From the NCBI GenBank assembly GCA_041617635.1, contig JBFJOO010000014.1:1-64000 (forward strand): DNA of 64,000 nt, read 5' to 3'. The notes below the pieces were generated by a model. It saw nothing but the letters and a program-made list of their open reading frames with translations, searched no databases and had not been told where the DNA came from. Positions 9,100 through 17,949 of this stretch are shown here, in pieces. Each line of letters opens with the position of its first letter. Positions within the stretch are counted from its first letter, which is position 1. The position numbers and the translations under genes are program-made. The DNA is from JAABRB01 sp041617635. GTDB lineage: Bacteria; Pseudomonadota; Gammaproteobacteria; Burkholderiales; SG8-39.

Positions 9100-10529
9100 G
9101 CGTCGTCAACCAAATGCTGCGTGACCTCGACCGGCGCAACTCGCAGGCCGGTGAGGGACTCCCACAATATCTCCGGCCCGTCTCGGCGGCCCGCGGTCCG
9201 CGGACTGGCTGGCGGATCGCCGCCGTGCTGGCTGCGTCGATCGCGGTGGGCGCGGGCGGGACCTGGCTGCTCAAGCCCGGGCTCGGTGGTCTGACGAAAT
9301 TGCTCGGGATGGCCCCGGGTGAGCCCGAGATTGCGTCTCGGACCAGCAACCGGGCGGCGGTGCCGCAGGTTGCATCACTCGCGTCGGAAGCGGCGGTCAT
9401 CCGGTCTGACTCCCAGCCGGCGCCAGTGCTTCCTGTTCCGGCGCCGACGCCGCCGTCCGTCATCGAGCAGGCGGTACCGCGTGCAGGCGAAGCTCGATCG
9501 GACGTCACCGCTGCGAACTTCGCGCAGGCGGAGGTTCTGGTGCCTCCGGTGATGCCGCCGGCCGAAGCGAATGCGGCGGCGAAACCGCGTCGTGACAACC
9601 CGCCGCGCGCCAACAAGGGCGCGGTGAAGGACGATGAGCCTGCCCCACGCGCTCCGGCCAAGACGGCGCGCCCAGCCCCGGAGAAAACCAGGCTGGCGCC
9701 CGTCGAGCCGGTGCGTGAACCGGCCAAGCTGCTCGCGCAGCCTGCTGTGCCCGCCACGGAATCGGATGCGGCGGCGCCGCGCGCCACGCGCCCCGATCCG
9801 GTCGCCGCGCTCACAGCACCCGAAAAGCCGGTCGTCGCGGCGCCGAAGCCCGCCCCGATCCAGGTCGCCACGGCGCCCGCGCCGGACAGGTCGACCGCCC
9901 CTGCGGCCATCCCCGAAACGCCGGATGGGCTGCGGATCGACAAGAAACTGCGTGACCCGTCCCGACCCGCTGCCGACGCGGAGTTCCGGCAGGCGATCAC
10001 GTTGATGAACAAGGGCCGCATCGACGAGGCCATGGCGCAGCTGCGCGCCGCCCTGGCGCTCTCGCCGGCACACCAGCAGGCACGTCAGACGCTCGTTGCG
10101 CTGCTCGTCGAGCGCCGGTCGCTCGAGGATGCGCAGCGCGAGTTGGAGGAGGGGTTGCGCCTCGCCCCGGAGCAGATCGGATTCGCGAGCCTGCTTGCGC
10201 GGCTCATGATCGATCGCGGTGACTCGTCGGGCGCGTTGCAGGTTCTCGAGCGCCACGCGCCGCATGCGTCGACCAATCCGCACTATCGGAGCTTCCACGC
10301 CGCGCTGTTGCAACGCGCGGGCCGTCATGCAGAGGCCGTTCAGGAATTTCGCGCTGCGCTGATGATCAACCCGAACGTCGGGCCATGGTGGATGGGTCTC
10401 GGCATCTCCGAACAGGCGCTCGGCCGGCAGAATCACGCAGCGTCGGCCTTCCAGAACGCGCGCTCCACCGGGAATCTGTCGCCGGAACTCATGGCTTTCG
10501 TCGCGCAGCGGCTGCGTCAGCTGCAGTGA
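9096..10529 (+). CDS. mshN: MSHA biogenesis TPR protein MshN
   Basis: The protein has 477 residues. A short cytoplasmic start (SVVNQMLRDLDRRN, typical of MshN) precedes one membrane helix (about residues 38-58), then a 200-residue Pro/Ala-rich, unstructured periplasmic linker (about 90-295) and a C-terminal block of TPR repeats (about 300-470). MshN is an accessory protein of MSHA assembly. The ATG at 9096 was chosen over an upstream ATG because of the ATGA overlap with mshM. It is the last MSHA gene in the window; mshE and mshG do not follow. Confidence 0.85.
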   Translation: MSVVNQMLRDLDRRNSQAGEGLPQYLRPVSAARGPRTGWRIAAVLAASIAVGAGGTWLLKPGLGGLTKLLGMAPGEPEIASRTSNRAAVPQVASLASEAAVIRSDSQPAPVLPVPAPTPPSVIEQAVPRAGEARSDVTAANFAQAEVLVPPVMPPAEANAAAKPRRDNPPRANKGAVKDDEPAPRAPAKTARPAPEKTRLAPVEPVREPAKLLAQPAVPATESDAAAPRATRPDPVAALTAPEKPVVAAPKPAPIQVATAPAPDRSTAPAAIPETPDGLRIDKKLRDPSRPAADAEFRQAITLMNKGRIDEAMAQLRAALALSPAHQQARQTLVALLVERRSLEDAQRELEEGLRLAPEQIGFASLLARLMIDRGDSSGALQVLERHAPHASTNPHYRSFHAALLQRAGRHAEAVQEFRAALMINPNVGPWWMGLGISEQALGRQNHAASAFQNARSTGNLSPELMAFVAQRLRQLQ

Positions 10530-10552
10530 TCGCCCGACCATAATCTTTGCCG

Positions 10553-10580
10553 AGCCCCCGCCGGAGATCCGGGCGGGGCT
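10553..10580 (+). terminator. GC-rich hairpin after mshN
   Basis: AG-CCCC-GCC at 10553-10562 (one bulged C) can pair with GGCGGGGCT ending at 10580. It lies 24 bases after the mshN stop. There is no T-run, so this is only a possible or factor-dependent terminator. Confidence 0.3.
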
Positions 10581-10659
10581 GGCACCCGCGCTACGCGGTC
10601 CCGACGCTTCTCCCGCTGTCCGACCCATGCTAACTTGACGCGCGGACCGGAGGGGGCAC

Positions 10660-12309
10660 ATGCAGGACCACTACCAACAGATCTATCAGGCATTCCGCTG
10701 GGAAGTCCCGGAGCGGTTCAACATGGCCTGGGCGTGCTGCGGGCGGCATGCCGTGGATCGCCATCGGTTCTGCCTTTACTGGGAGGACGAAGGCGGCGCC
10801 ACGGCGGCCTATACCTACTGGGACCTGCAGCAGGACGCAAACCGGTTGTCGAACGCGCTCGTCGGCCTCGGGCTGAAGAAGGGCGAGCGGGTCGGCATCA
10901 TCCTGCCCCAGCGCCCTGAGACCGTGATCGCACACATGGCGAGCTATCAGGCCGGCGCGATCGCGATGCCGCTCTCCATACTCTTCGGTCCGGACGCGCT
11001 CGAATACCGCCTGCTGAACAGCGAGACGGCGGTCGCGTTCGTGGACCCGGCCTCGCTGCCCAATCTGCTTGCCGTGCGCGACAAGCTGCCGGCGCTCAAG
11101 CACGTGATCGGCGTCGCCGGTGCGCGCGAGAATGGCGTCGTGCCCTGGGAGTCGTTGCTCGAGAAGTCCGCGCGCCGGTTCACGCCCGTCGACACCCATG
11201 CCGAGGATCCGGCCTTGCTGGTCTACACCAGCGGCACGACGGGGCCGCCCAAGGGAGCACTCAAGCCGCACCGGGTGCTGATCGGGAATCTGCCGGGATT
11301 CTCCTTCTCGCACAATGAGTTCCCGCGCCAGGGCGACATGTTCTGGTCGCCCGCCGACTGGGCGTGGACCGGCGGTCTGATGGACGCGCTGCTCCCGACG
11401 ATGTACTACGGCCAGCCCATCCTGGGCTACCGCGGGCGCTTCGATCCCGAAAAGGCCTTCCACCTGATCGAGAAGTACGGGATCCGGAACACCTTCCTGT
11501 TCCCGACCGCATTGAAGATGATGATGAAGGCGGTGCCGGAGCCGCGGACCCGCTTCGACCTGCCGCTGCGCTCGATCATGAGCGCCGGCGAGGCGGTCGG
11601 CGAAACGGTCTTCGAATGGGCGGAGCAGGGCCTTGGTGTCACGATCAACGAGATGTTCGGCCAGACCGAGATCAACTACATCGTCGGCAACTGCAGCGCG
11701 CTTTGGCCGGCCAAGCCGGGGTTGATGGGGCGCCCGTATCCGGGGCACCGCGTCGGCGTCATCGATGACGCCGGCAAAGAGGTAGCGGTCGGGGAGATCG
11801 GAGAAGTCGCCGTGCACCGCACGGACATCCACGGGGATCTGGACGCGGTGTTCTTTCTCGGCTACTGGCGAAACGACGCGGCGACCCGCAAGAAGTACAC
11901 CGGCGAGTGGTGCCGTACCGGCGATCTCGCGCAGCGTGACGCCGAGGGCTACCTGCGGTATCAGGGACGCGCGGACGACGTCTTCAAGAGCGCCGGCTAT
12001 CGCATCGGGCCGTCGGAGATCGAGAATTGCCTGGTCAAACACCGGGCGGTGGCGAACGCGGCGGTCGTGGGCAGTCCCGACCCCGAGCGGACCAACATCG
12101 TCAAGGCGTTCGTCGTGCTGCAGCCGGGCCACGCTGCGTCGCCCGAGCTTGCTGCGGAGCTGCAAGCGCATGTGCGCGGCAAGCTGGCGCCGTACGAGTA
12201 CCCGAAGGAGATCGAGTTCATCGACCAGCTGCCGATGACCACCACCGGGAAGGTGCAGCGGCGGGTGCTGCGGCTGCGCGAAGAGGAGCGCAAGCGCGGC
12301 GCTTCTTGA
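10660..12309 (+). CDS. Acyl-CoA synthetase (AMP-forming, medium-chain type)
   Basis: This 549-residue enzyme of the ANL superfamily activates a carboxylic acid to its CoA ester with ATP. Clear motifs are the P-loop-like LVYTSGTTGPPKGAL (about residues 187-201), the adenine motif EMFGQTEIN, the YRTGD-type hinge (WCRTGDLA) and the catalytic lysine in TTGKVQRR near the C-terminus. The sequence resembles medium-chain or short-chain acyl-CoA synthetases rather than acetyl-CoA synthetase, but the substrate cannot be read from the sequence. A strong GGAGGGGG site lies just before the ATG. It appears to be transcribed alone or with the DUF3422 gene 37 bases downstream. Confidence 0.85.
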   Translation: MQDHYQQIYQAFRWEVPERFNMAWACCGRHAVDRHRFCLYWEDEGGATAAYTYWDLQQDANRLSNALVGLGLKKGERVGIILPQRPETVIAHMASYQAGAIAMPLSILFGPDALEYRLLNSETAVAFVDPASLPNLLAVRDKLPALKHVIGVAGARENGVVPWESLLEKSARRFTPVDTHAEDPALLVYTSGTTGPPKGALKPHRVLIGNLPGFSFSHNEFPRQGDMFWSPADWAWTGGLMDALLPTMYYGQPILGYRGRFDPEKAFHLIEKYGIRNTFLFPTALKMMMKAVPEPRTRFDLPLRSIMSAGEAVGETVFEWAEQGLGVTINEMFGQTEINYIVGNCSALWPAKPGLMGRPYPGHRVGVIDDAGKEVAVGEIGEVAVHRTDIHGDLDAVFFLGYWRNDAATRKKYTGEWCRTGDLAQRDAEGYLRYQGRADDVFKSAGYRIGPSEIENCLVKHRAVANAAVVGSPDPERTNIVKAFVVLQPGHAASPELAAELQAHVRGKLAPYEYPKEIEFIDQLPMTTTGKVQRRVLRLREEERKRGAS

Positions 12310-12346
12310 GCCACGCGACTGCAACGCGAACCGTTCGATCCGCACC

Positions 12347-13630
12347 GTGAACTTGCCAGAGAACCATTCGCAGCGCTTCCTGCTGGCGAACGAGATCCAT
12401 GCGCGGCCGCAGGAGGCGCTGCAACCCCCCGTGCGCGTGTCCTATCTCGCGGTGGCGGTCGATCCGGATGGCCGCGACCGGGAGCACGCGCATATTGCGG
12501 CGCTATGCGCCCGCTACGGCGCTCATCCGCCGCCGCCCGATGCAACGCATTTCAGCGTGGATCTCGGCCCGTTTCGCGTCACCTGGGAGCGGCACACCGA
12601 GTTCTCGAGCTACATGTTCGCGCGGCCCGGCGCGGGTGCCCGGCCGTTCGCCGATCCGGCCGTCAATGCCGTGCCGGCCGACTGGCTCGCCGGGATCCCG
12701 GCGAGCACGATGGTTGCGACGCACGCCGACGTCCTGGACCGCGCGCAGCCGATGCTCGGCGCCTCGGCGATCGCCGCTTGCTTCGACGGCAACCACGTGG
12801 TCGGCGCCGCGGTCGGCGACGGTGCGGGCGACGTGTTCACGGACTTTCGTGTCCATGCCGACGGATTCGGCAGATGCCTGGTCATCGACCGCGAGCTGTC
12901 GCGCCGGCAGGTCGGGCGGACGCTGCAGCGGCTGTTCGAGATCGAGACGTATCGCGTGATGGCGCTGCTGGCATTGCCGATCGCGCGTGCCGCGGGGCCG
13001 CGCGTGCGCGCGATGGAAAGTGAGCTTGCCGAGGTCACCGCCACGCTGGCTGGCGGCGCGGGCACCGACGAGGCTCTGCTCGAGCGGTTGACGGGGCTCG
13101 CGGCGCAGGTCGAAAGCGCGATCGGCGAGTCGCGATTCCGGTTCGGCGCGACGGCCGCCTATTACGACCTGGTGAAGAGCCGGATCGCGGAGTTGCGCGA
13201 GCAACGGCTTCCCGGCACGCAGACCATTGCCGAGTTCATGGCCCGCCGCCTCGGACCGGCGATGGCGACCTGCGAATCGGTCGCGCGACGGATGGTCGAG
13301 CTGTCGGAGCGCGTCGCGCGGGCGAACGACCTGCTTGCGACGCGCGTCGGGATCGCGCGCGGGCGTCAGAATCAGGAGCTGCTCGCCTCGATGGATCGGC
13401 GCGCGCATCTGCAGCTGCGGTTGCAGCAGACCGTGGAGGGCCTGTCGATCGCGGCCATCACCTATTACGTCGTGGGTCTGGTCGGGTATGCGGCGAAGGC
13501 GCTGAAGGCATCTGGCGCGCCAATCGATGTCGATCTGACGACCGGCGTGTCCATTCCGGTCGTGGCGGTGCTGGTCGCGCTCGGCGTGCGCTCCATCCGG
13601 CGCCGCCTGGTGCGGGCACGGGGCGGCTGA
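12347..13630 (+). CDS. DUF3422 family membrane protein
   Basis: The protein has 427 residues and a GTG start (NLPENHSQRFLLANEIHARP, the conserved opening of the DUF3422 family). The N-terminal two thirds look soluble. A helical stretch (about 225-360) precedes two hydrophobic segments near the C-terminus (ITYYVVGLVGYAAKAL and a second at VSIPVVAVLVALGV). The family is uncharacterised; a role at the inner membrane is inferred from the two C-terminal helices. It is convergent with the MaoC gene. Confidence 0.85.
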   Translation: MNLPENHSQRFLLANEIHARPQEALQPPVRVSYLAVAVDPDGRDREHAHIAALCARYGAHPPPPDATHFSVDLGPFRVTWERHTEFSSYMFARPGAGARPFADPAVNAVPADWLAGIPASTMVATHADVLDRAQPMLGASAIAACFDGNHVVGAAVGDGAGDVFTDFRVHADGFGRCLVIDRELSRRQVGRTLQRLFEIETYRVMALLALPIARAAGPRVRAMESELAEVTATLAGGAGTDEALLERLTGLAAQVESAIGESRFRFGATAAYYDLVKSRIAELREQRLPGTQTIAEFMARRLGPAMATCESVARRMVELSERVARANDLLATRVGIARGRQNQELLASMDRRAHLQLRLQQTVEGLSIAAITYYVVGLVGYAAKALKASGAPIDVDLTTGVSIPVVAVLVALGVRSIRRRLVRARGG

Positions 13631-13648
13631 GCAGCGGGCACGGTTCGA

Positions 13649-14092
13649 CTAAGCGGCTTCTGCGCTCTTGACCAGGATCTTCCCGTCGGCCTCGGCGACG
13701 ACGGTGCCCAGCTGGTTCCGGCACGCGCAGGTCAGGAGAATGACGCCGCCCTGCTGCCGCGGCTTGACGTGCTTTTCCACGACGGTCCAGGTGGTAGTCA
13801 GCGTGTCGCCCGGCTTCACCGGCGCCTTGAATCGGCAGGTGTGCTCGAGATAGGCGATAGCCGTCGAGTGAAAGTACATGCCGACGGGCGCCGAGACGAG
13901 CGCGCTGGTGAATGGCCCATGCAGGATGCGACCGCCGAAGCGCGAATCGCGCGCGTGAGCTTCGTCCACGTGGAGCGGGTTGAAGTCGCCGAACAGCCCG
14001 GCCGCCAGTACCAGGTGCGTCTCGGTGATCGTGAGCGACGAGCTGAACGAATCGCCGACCTTCACCTGTTCGTAGGTCTTGCCTGGAAACAT
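13649..14092 (-). CDS. MaoC-like hotdog dehydratase
   Basis: The protein has 147 residues, with a single hotdog fold. The hydratase motif is present: DFNPLHVDE with the catalytic Asp/His, followed by FGGRILHGPF. Such proteins hydrate or dehydrate enoyl-CoA thioesters. The start at 14092 (MFPGKTYEQVKVGD) has a GGGAG site 8 bases upstream and gives the family length; a longer frame to 14224 lacks support. It is divergent from maiA. The substrate is unknown. Confidence 0.85.
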   Translation of the reverse strand: MFPGKTYEQVKVGDSFSSSLTITETHLVLAAGLFGDFNPLHVDEAHARDSRFGGRILHGPFTSALVSAPVGMYFHSTAIAYLEHTCRFKAPVKPGDTLTTTWTVVEKHVKPRQQGGVILLTCACRNQLGTVVAEADGKILVKSAEAA

Positions 14093-14226
14093 CGATCGCT
14101 CTCCCGCAGCGCGAGCGCGCATTGTTGCGCAGCGGAGTGGGGCGCGCAAGCCGGTCGGCGGATGGGCTAGACTCCAATGCGAACCGCTGAAAGGGTAAGG
14201 CAGCCAGACGGCACGCGGAGGCAATC

Positions 14227-14865
14227 ATGAAGCTATACACGTATTTCCGGTCCTCGGCGGCGTTTCGTGTGCGCATCGCGCTCAACCACAAAGGCATCGC
14301 GTACGAGCCGGGCCTCGTGAACCTCGCCAAGAGCGAACATCACGAGGCGGCGTACCGCGGGGTCAATCCCCAGGGATTGCTTCCTGCCCTGGAGGATGGC
14401 GGCAGGCGGCTCATCCAGTCGCTGGCCATCATGGAGTACCTCGAGGAGCGCTATCCGGAGCCGCCGCTCCTCCCAAGGGACCCGTTCGACCGCGCCTATG
14501 TGCGCGCGCTGGCGGGAATCATCGCGTGCGAGATCCACCCGCTCAACAATCCGCGCACGCTCAAGCACGTCCGCAAGACCTACGGTGTCGACGAGGCCGG
14601 CATCAACACCTGGTATCGGCACTGGATCGCGGACGGATTCGCGATGCTCGAGCGGTTTCTCGTCACCGAAGCGCGCTCCGGGTCCTACTGCCTGGGCTCA
14701 AGCGTCACGCTGGCGGATTGCTGTCTCGTGCCGCAGGTGTTCAACGCCAAGCGGTACGAATGCGATCTCGCGCCCTATCCGACGGCGCTGCGCATTTTCG
14801 ACGCGTGCATGAAGCTGCCGGCCTTCGACGTCGCGCAGCCCACAAAGCAACCGGATGCGCAGTAG
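14227..14865 (+). CDS. maiA: Maleylacetoacetate isomerase (zeta-class GST)
   Basis: This 212-residue glutathione-dependent isomerase converts maleylacetoacetate to fumarylacetoacetate in tyrosine/homogentisate or gentisate breakdown. The zeta-class active-site motif is present as SSAAFRVRIALN (residues 9-20), with Ser and Arg retained; the usual cysteine is replaced by Ala. The GST C-terminal helical domain follows (about 90-205). Other homogentisate genes are not adjacent. The stop codon lies inside the loop of a strong hairpin (see terminator). Confidence 0.88.
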   Translation: MKLYTYFRSSAAFRVRIALNHKGIAYEPGLVNLAKSEHHEAAYRGVNPQGLLPALEDGGRRLIQSLAIMEYLEERYPEPPLLPRDPFDRAYVRALAGIIACEIHPLNNPRTLKHVRKTYGVDEAGINTWYRHWIADGFAMLERFLVTEARSGSYCLGSSVTLADCCLVPQVFNAKRYECDLAPYPTALRIFDACMKLPAFDVAQPTKQPDAQ

Positions 14866-14882
14866 CGCATCCGGGGTGCTTT
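14844..14882. terminator. Bidirectional intrinsic terminator overlapping the maiA stop
   Basis: AAAGCA-A-CCGGATGCGC (14844-14860) pairs with GCGCATCCGG-GG-TGCTTT (14865-14882) around the loop AGTA. The 10-bp core and outer 6 bp are perfect. The T/A-rich outer arms let it work for maiA on the plus strand and for the ABC permease on the minus strand. The TAG stop of maiA (14863-14865) is in the loop and first base of the right arm. Confidence 0.7.
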
Positions 14883-14915
14883 CGTAGCTCCTCGCAACCG
14901 GATGCGTCCGGGATC

Positions 14916-15746
14916 TCACTGCTTGACCGCCCCCGCGAGGAGCCCCGGGACGATGTAGCGCTGAAAGACGAGCGCGAGAACGACGATCGGTACGGTGACA
15001 AGCACGGCAGCCGCCATGATCGATCCCCACGGCAGCTCGAAGGCGCTCGCGCCGGATAGCAGGGCGATGGCAACGGGGACCGTGCGGCTCTCGTCCGACA
15101 GAGTGAAGGTCAGCGCGAAGAGGAACTCGTTCCAGGCGGCGATGAAGACCAGCAAACCCGTCGCCACCAGCGCCGGCTGCAGGAGCGGCACGAACACGCG
15201 GACCAGCGTGGTGAGCGGGCTGGCCCCGTCGAGTGCGGCGGCCTCCTCCAGCTCCAAGGGGATGCCGCGCACGAAAGTAGCGAGCACCCAGGCGGCGAAC
15301 GGCAGCGTCAGCGTGAGGTAGGAAAATATCAGCGCACCCAGCGAGCCGAAGAGCCCGAGCGAGCGGACCAGCTCGAACATGCCGGCCAGCACTGCGATCT
15401 GGGGAAACATGGAGATCGCGAGCACTCCGAAAAGGACCGCCGCACGGCCACGAAACCGGATGCGCGCGAGAGCGTACGCCGCGCTCAGGGCAAGTCCCAG
15501 GGTGAGCGCCACGACGGCCGCGCTCACGAGCGCAGAGTTCAGGATGCTTCGCAGGAACGGCCCGGCGAGGATTCCGCGATAGTGCTCGGCGGTCCAGCGG
15601 TCCGGGAACAATGCCGGCCGGAAGAGCTCGCCGGAGGGCGTGACTGACGTGGCGAGCGCGTAATAGAGCGGGAAGAGCGCGAAGGCGAGCACCGCTGCCA
15701 GGAATGCGACGAAGGCCGCCCGGCGGATAAGCCGCCGGCCGGTCAC
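14916..15746 (-). CDS. Sugar ABC transporter permease (MalG/UgpE type)
   Basis: This 276-residue inner-membrane permease has about six membrane helices and the EAA loop (EEAAALDGASPLTTLVRV, about 180-197) that contacts the ATPase. The GTG start at 15746 overlaps the stop of the partner permease (GTGA), which is why it was preferred over the much longer open frame. It is the last gene of a four-gene import operon. The substrate class is likely a di- or oligosaccharide or polyol, by family only. Confidence 0.88.
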   Translation of the reverse strand: MTGRRLIRRAAFVAFLAAVLAFALFPLYYALATSVTPSGELFRPALFPDRWTAEHYRGILAGPFLRSILNSALVSAAVVALTLGLALSAAYALARIRFRGRAAVLFGVLAISMFPQIAVLAGMFELVRSLGLFGSLGALIFSYLTLTLPFAAWVLATFVRGIPLELEEAAALDGASPLTTLVRVFVPLLQPALVATGLLVFIAAWNEFLFALTFTLSDESRTVPVAIALLSGASAFELPWGSIMAAAVLVTVPIVVLALVFQRYIVPGLLAGAVKQ

Positions 15747-16654
15747 GCCGCCTCCCCGGGGCGCAACCGCACGAGGCGCAGGTAGGCGATGGCGGCGAGA
15801 CCCACCGTCAGGAAGACGAGCGTCGACGCCGCCGACCCGTAGCCGATGTCCTGAAAGTCGATCAGCTGCTGGCGCGCATAGACCGAGATCGACATGGTGC
15901 TGGTCGCGTTCGACGTGAGCACGTAGACGAGATCGAAGATCCGCAGCGCGTCGAGCGCACGGAAGGCGATTGCGACCGAGAGCGCGGGCCACAGCAGCGG
16001 CAGCGTGACGCGGAAGAAGACCTTCACTGGATGCACGCCATCCACGCGCGCCGCCTCGTAGCAGTCCTGCGGCAGCATCTGCAGTCCGGCGAGGATGAGG
16101 AGCACCATGAACGGCGTGGTTTTCCAGACGTCCACCGCGATCACCGCCGCGAGCGCGAGATCGGGGCTGGCCAACCAGGCGATGGGGACGGAGATGACCC
16201 CGAGACCGAGGAGCACGTGGTTGAGAATCCCGAACTCGTCGTTCAGCATCCAGGCCCATAGCTTGGCCGAGACCACGGTCGGAATGGCCCACGGAACGAG
16301 CACCGCGGCGCGTACCAGACCGCGTCCGCGAAACGGCGTGCTCAGCGCGAGGGCGATCGACAGGCCGAGCACCGTTTCGAGACCGACCGAGACGACTGCG
16401 AAGACGAGCGTGTTGCGGACCGCCTGCCACCATTGCGGATCGGCGAGCACGCCGTACCACTGGCCGCCGTCGTGCTCGAGATAATTCGCGATTCCTATCC
16501 ATGCCATATCCCCCGGGGCGGCAAGGGTCGCGTCGGTAAAGCTCAGCCAGACGGTGCGTGCGAGCGGCCAGCCCGCAGCCATCGCGAGCGCGACGATCAT
16601 CGGAGCCATCAGCCACCAGGCCGATCGTGCGCGGCGCGCGCGTAGCGCCGTCAT
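15743..16654 (-). CDS. Sugar ABC transporter permease (MalF/UgpA type)
   Basis: This 303-residue permease has a long N-terminal helix, five more membrane helices and the EAA loop (YEAARVDGVHPVKVFFRV, about 208-225). ATG at 16654 lies two bases after the stop of the binding-protein gene; a GTG at 16660 that overlaps this stop is an equally plausible start. It pairs with the second permease to form the channel of the importer. Confidence 0.88.
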   Translation of the reverse strand: MTALRARRARSAWWLMAPMIVALAMAAGWPLARTVWLSFTDATLAAPGDMAWIGIANYLEHDGGQWYGVLADPQWWQAVRNTLVFAVVSVGLETVLGLSIALALSTPFRGRGLVRAAVLVPWAIPTVVSAKLWAWMLNDEFGILNHVLLGLGVISVPIAWLASPDLALAAVIAVDVWKTTPFMVLLILAGLQMLPQDCYEAARVDGVHPVKVFFRVTLPLLWPALSVAIAFRALDALRIFDLVYVLTSNATSTMSISVYARQQLIDFQDIGYGSAASTLVFLTVGLAAIAYLRLVRLRPGEAA

Positions 16655-16656
16655 GC

Positions 16657-17949
16657 TCACGGTGGGGCCTTTCCGGCACGCGCCGCGGGCCAGTCGCCGC
16701 GCCGCTTCAGTCTCCGGAGCTGGCGCTCGAGGGCGCGCAGGCTGGACTCGGCATCGCTCTGGCCGGCAAGCACGGTATGCACTGCGTTCGCAAACGCGTA
16801 GCTCACGCGGTTGTAATCGGCGCCGACTGCGGCGGCGGGCCGGGCCACGGCATCCTCGAGTGCCTCGCGAAGAATCCCGAACAGCGGATTGGCGGCGAGC
16901 AGTTCCGCGTCCTCGTAGAGTGCCGGGAGCGTGGGGTGGTATCCGCCGGCCAGCGCCCGGCGTTTCTGCTCGGTGCGGCTGACGAGAAAGAGGACGAGCG
17001 AAGCGGCGGCCGCGCGATTCTGCGAATAACGCGAGACGGCGAGCTGCCAGCCGCCGAGCGCAGCCGCCGAACGTCCGTCGCCCGCCGCCGGAAGCGGGGT
17101 GACACCGACCTTGCCGCGCACCGGGCTCTCGGGGCTCTGCAGGAGGTTCCACGCATAGGGCCAGTTGCGCATGAACACCGCAAGGCCGCTCTGAAACACG
17201 CCTCGCGACTCTTCCTCCGTGTAGTTCAGCACGCCTTCGGGGGTGATGCGACCCACCCAGCCTGCTGCGCGCGTGACGGCGGCGGCTGCCTGAGGGTTGT
17301 TCACCGTGATGCGGCCAGCGGCGTCGACGATCGTTCCGCCACCCTGGCTCGCCAGCCATTCGAGCGCGTCGCACGTCAGCCCCTCGTACGCGCGGCCCTG
17401 CCAGACGAAACCCCACATCCGCGCAGCACCCGCGGCACGCTCCGACCGCTGGATGTGCGCCGCCGTGTCAGTCAATTCCGCCCAGGTTCGCGGGACCGGG
17501 CGGCCATGTTTGGCGAGGAGATCGCTGCGGTAGTAAAGCAGTCCGACATCGACGAACCAGGGCAGGGCGACCAAGCGCCCGCCGACCGTATTGTTGCTGA
17601 CGAGCTGCGCAAAGAACGCGCCGCGCACCGCCTCGGCCTCTGCAGACAGGTCGACCAGGTGGCCGGCGAGGATGCCAGGCCAGACGACGTCGATCTGCAG
17701 GACGTCCAGGTCCGGCGCGCCGGCCGACAGCAGCTGCTGGTAGAGCGCGAGGCGCTCCGAGCTCGAGTTGGGCGTCGAGACGAGCTTCACCGTATGGCCG
17801 GTGCGCGCCGCCCATAGCTCGGCGCCTTCGCGGCAGATCTCGAGCTCGCGGCCCACCGCGCCGCAGGAGATCGTGAGCGTTGCGGCGTGCGCGATGCCAC
17901 CCGTGGCGAGTACGAGCGCGGTGAGGGCGACTCGCCAGACGCCCATCAC
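16657..17949 (-). CDS. Extracellular sugar-binding protein of the ABC importer
   Basis: The protein has about 430 residues and a signal peptide (cleavage near GIAHA-ATL). It belongs to the family 1 solute-binding proteins and resembles the trehalose/maltose (ThuE/AglE) group: LYQQLLSAGAPDLDVLQID and the tryptophan-rich AWNLLQ/GGWQLAV pocket segments are visible. It captures the sugar in the periplasm and delivers it to the two permeases. Start GTG 17949 overlaps the stop of the ATPase gene; ATG 17946 is the alternative. Confidence 0.87.
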   Translation of the reverse strand: MMGVWRVALTALVLATGGIAHAATLTISCGAVGRELEICREGAELWAARTGHTVKLVSTPNSSSERLALYQQLLSAGAPDLDVLQIDVVWPGILAGHLVDLSAEAEAVRGAFFAQLVSNNTVGGRLVALPWFVDVGLLYYRSDLLAKHGRPVPRTWAELTDTAAHIQRSERAAGAARMWGFVWQGRAYEGLTCDALEWLASQGGGTIVDAAGRITVNNPQAAAAVTRAAGWVGRITPEGVLNYTEEESRGVFQSGLAVFMRNWPYAWNLLQSPESPVRGKVGVTPLPAAGDGRSAAALGGWQLAVSRYSQNRAAAASLVLFLVSRTEQKRRALAGGYHPTLPALYEDAELLAANPLFGILREALEDAVARPAAAVGADYNRVSYAFANAVHTVLAGQSDAESSLRALERQLRRLKRRGDWPAARAGKAPP

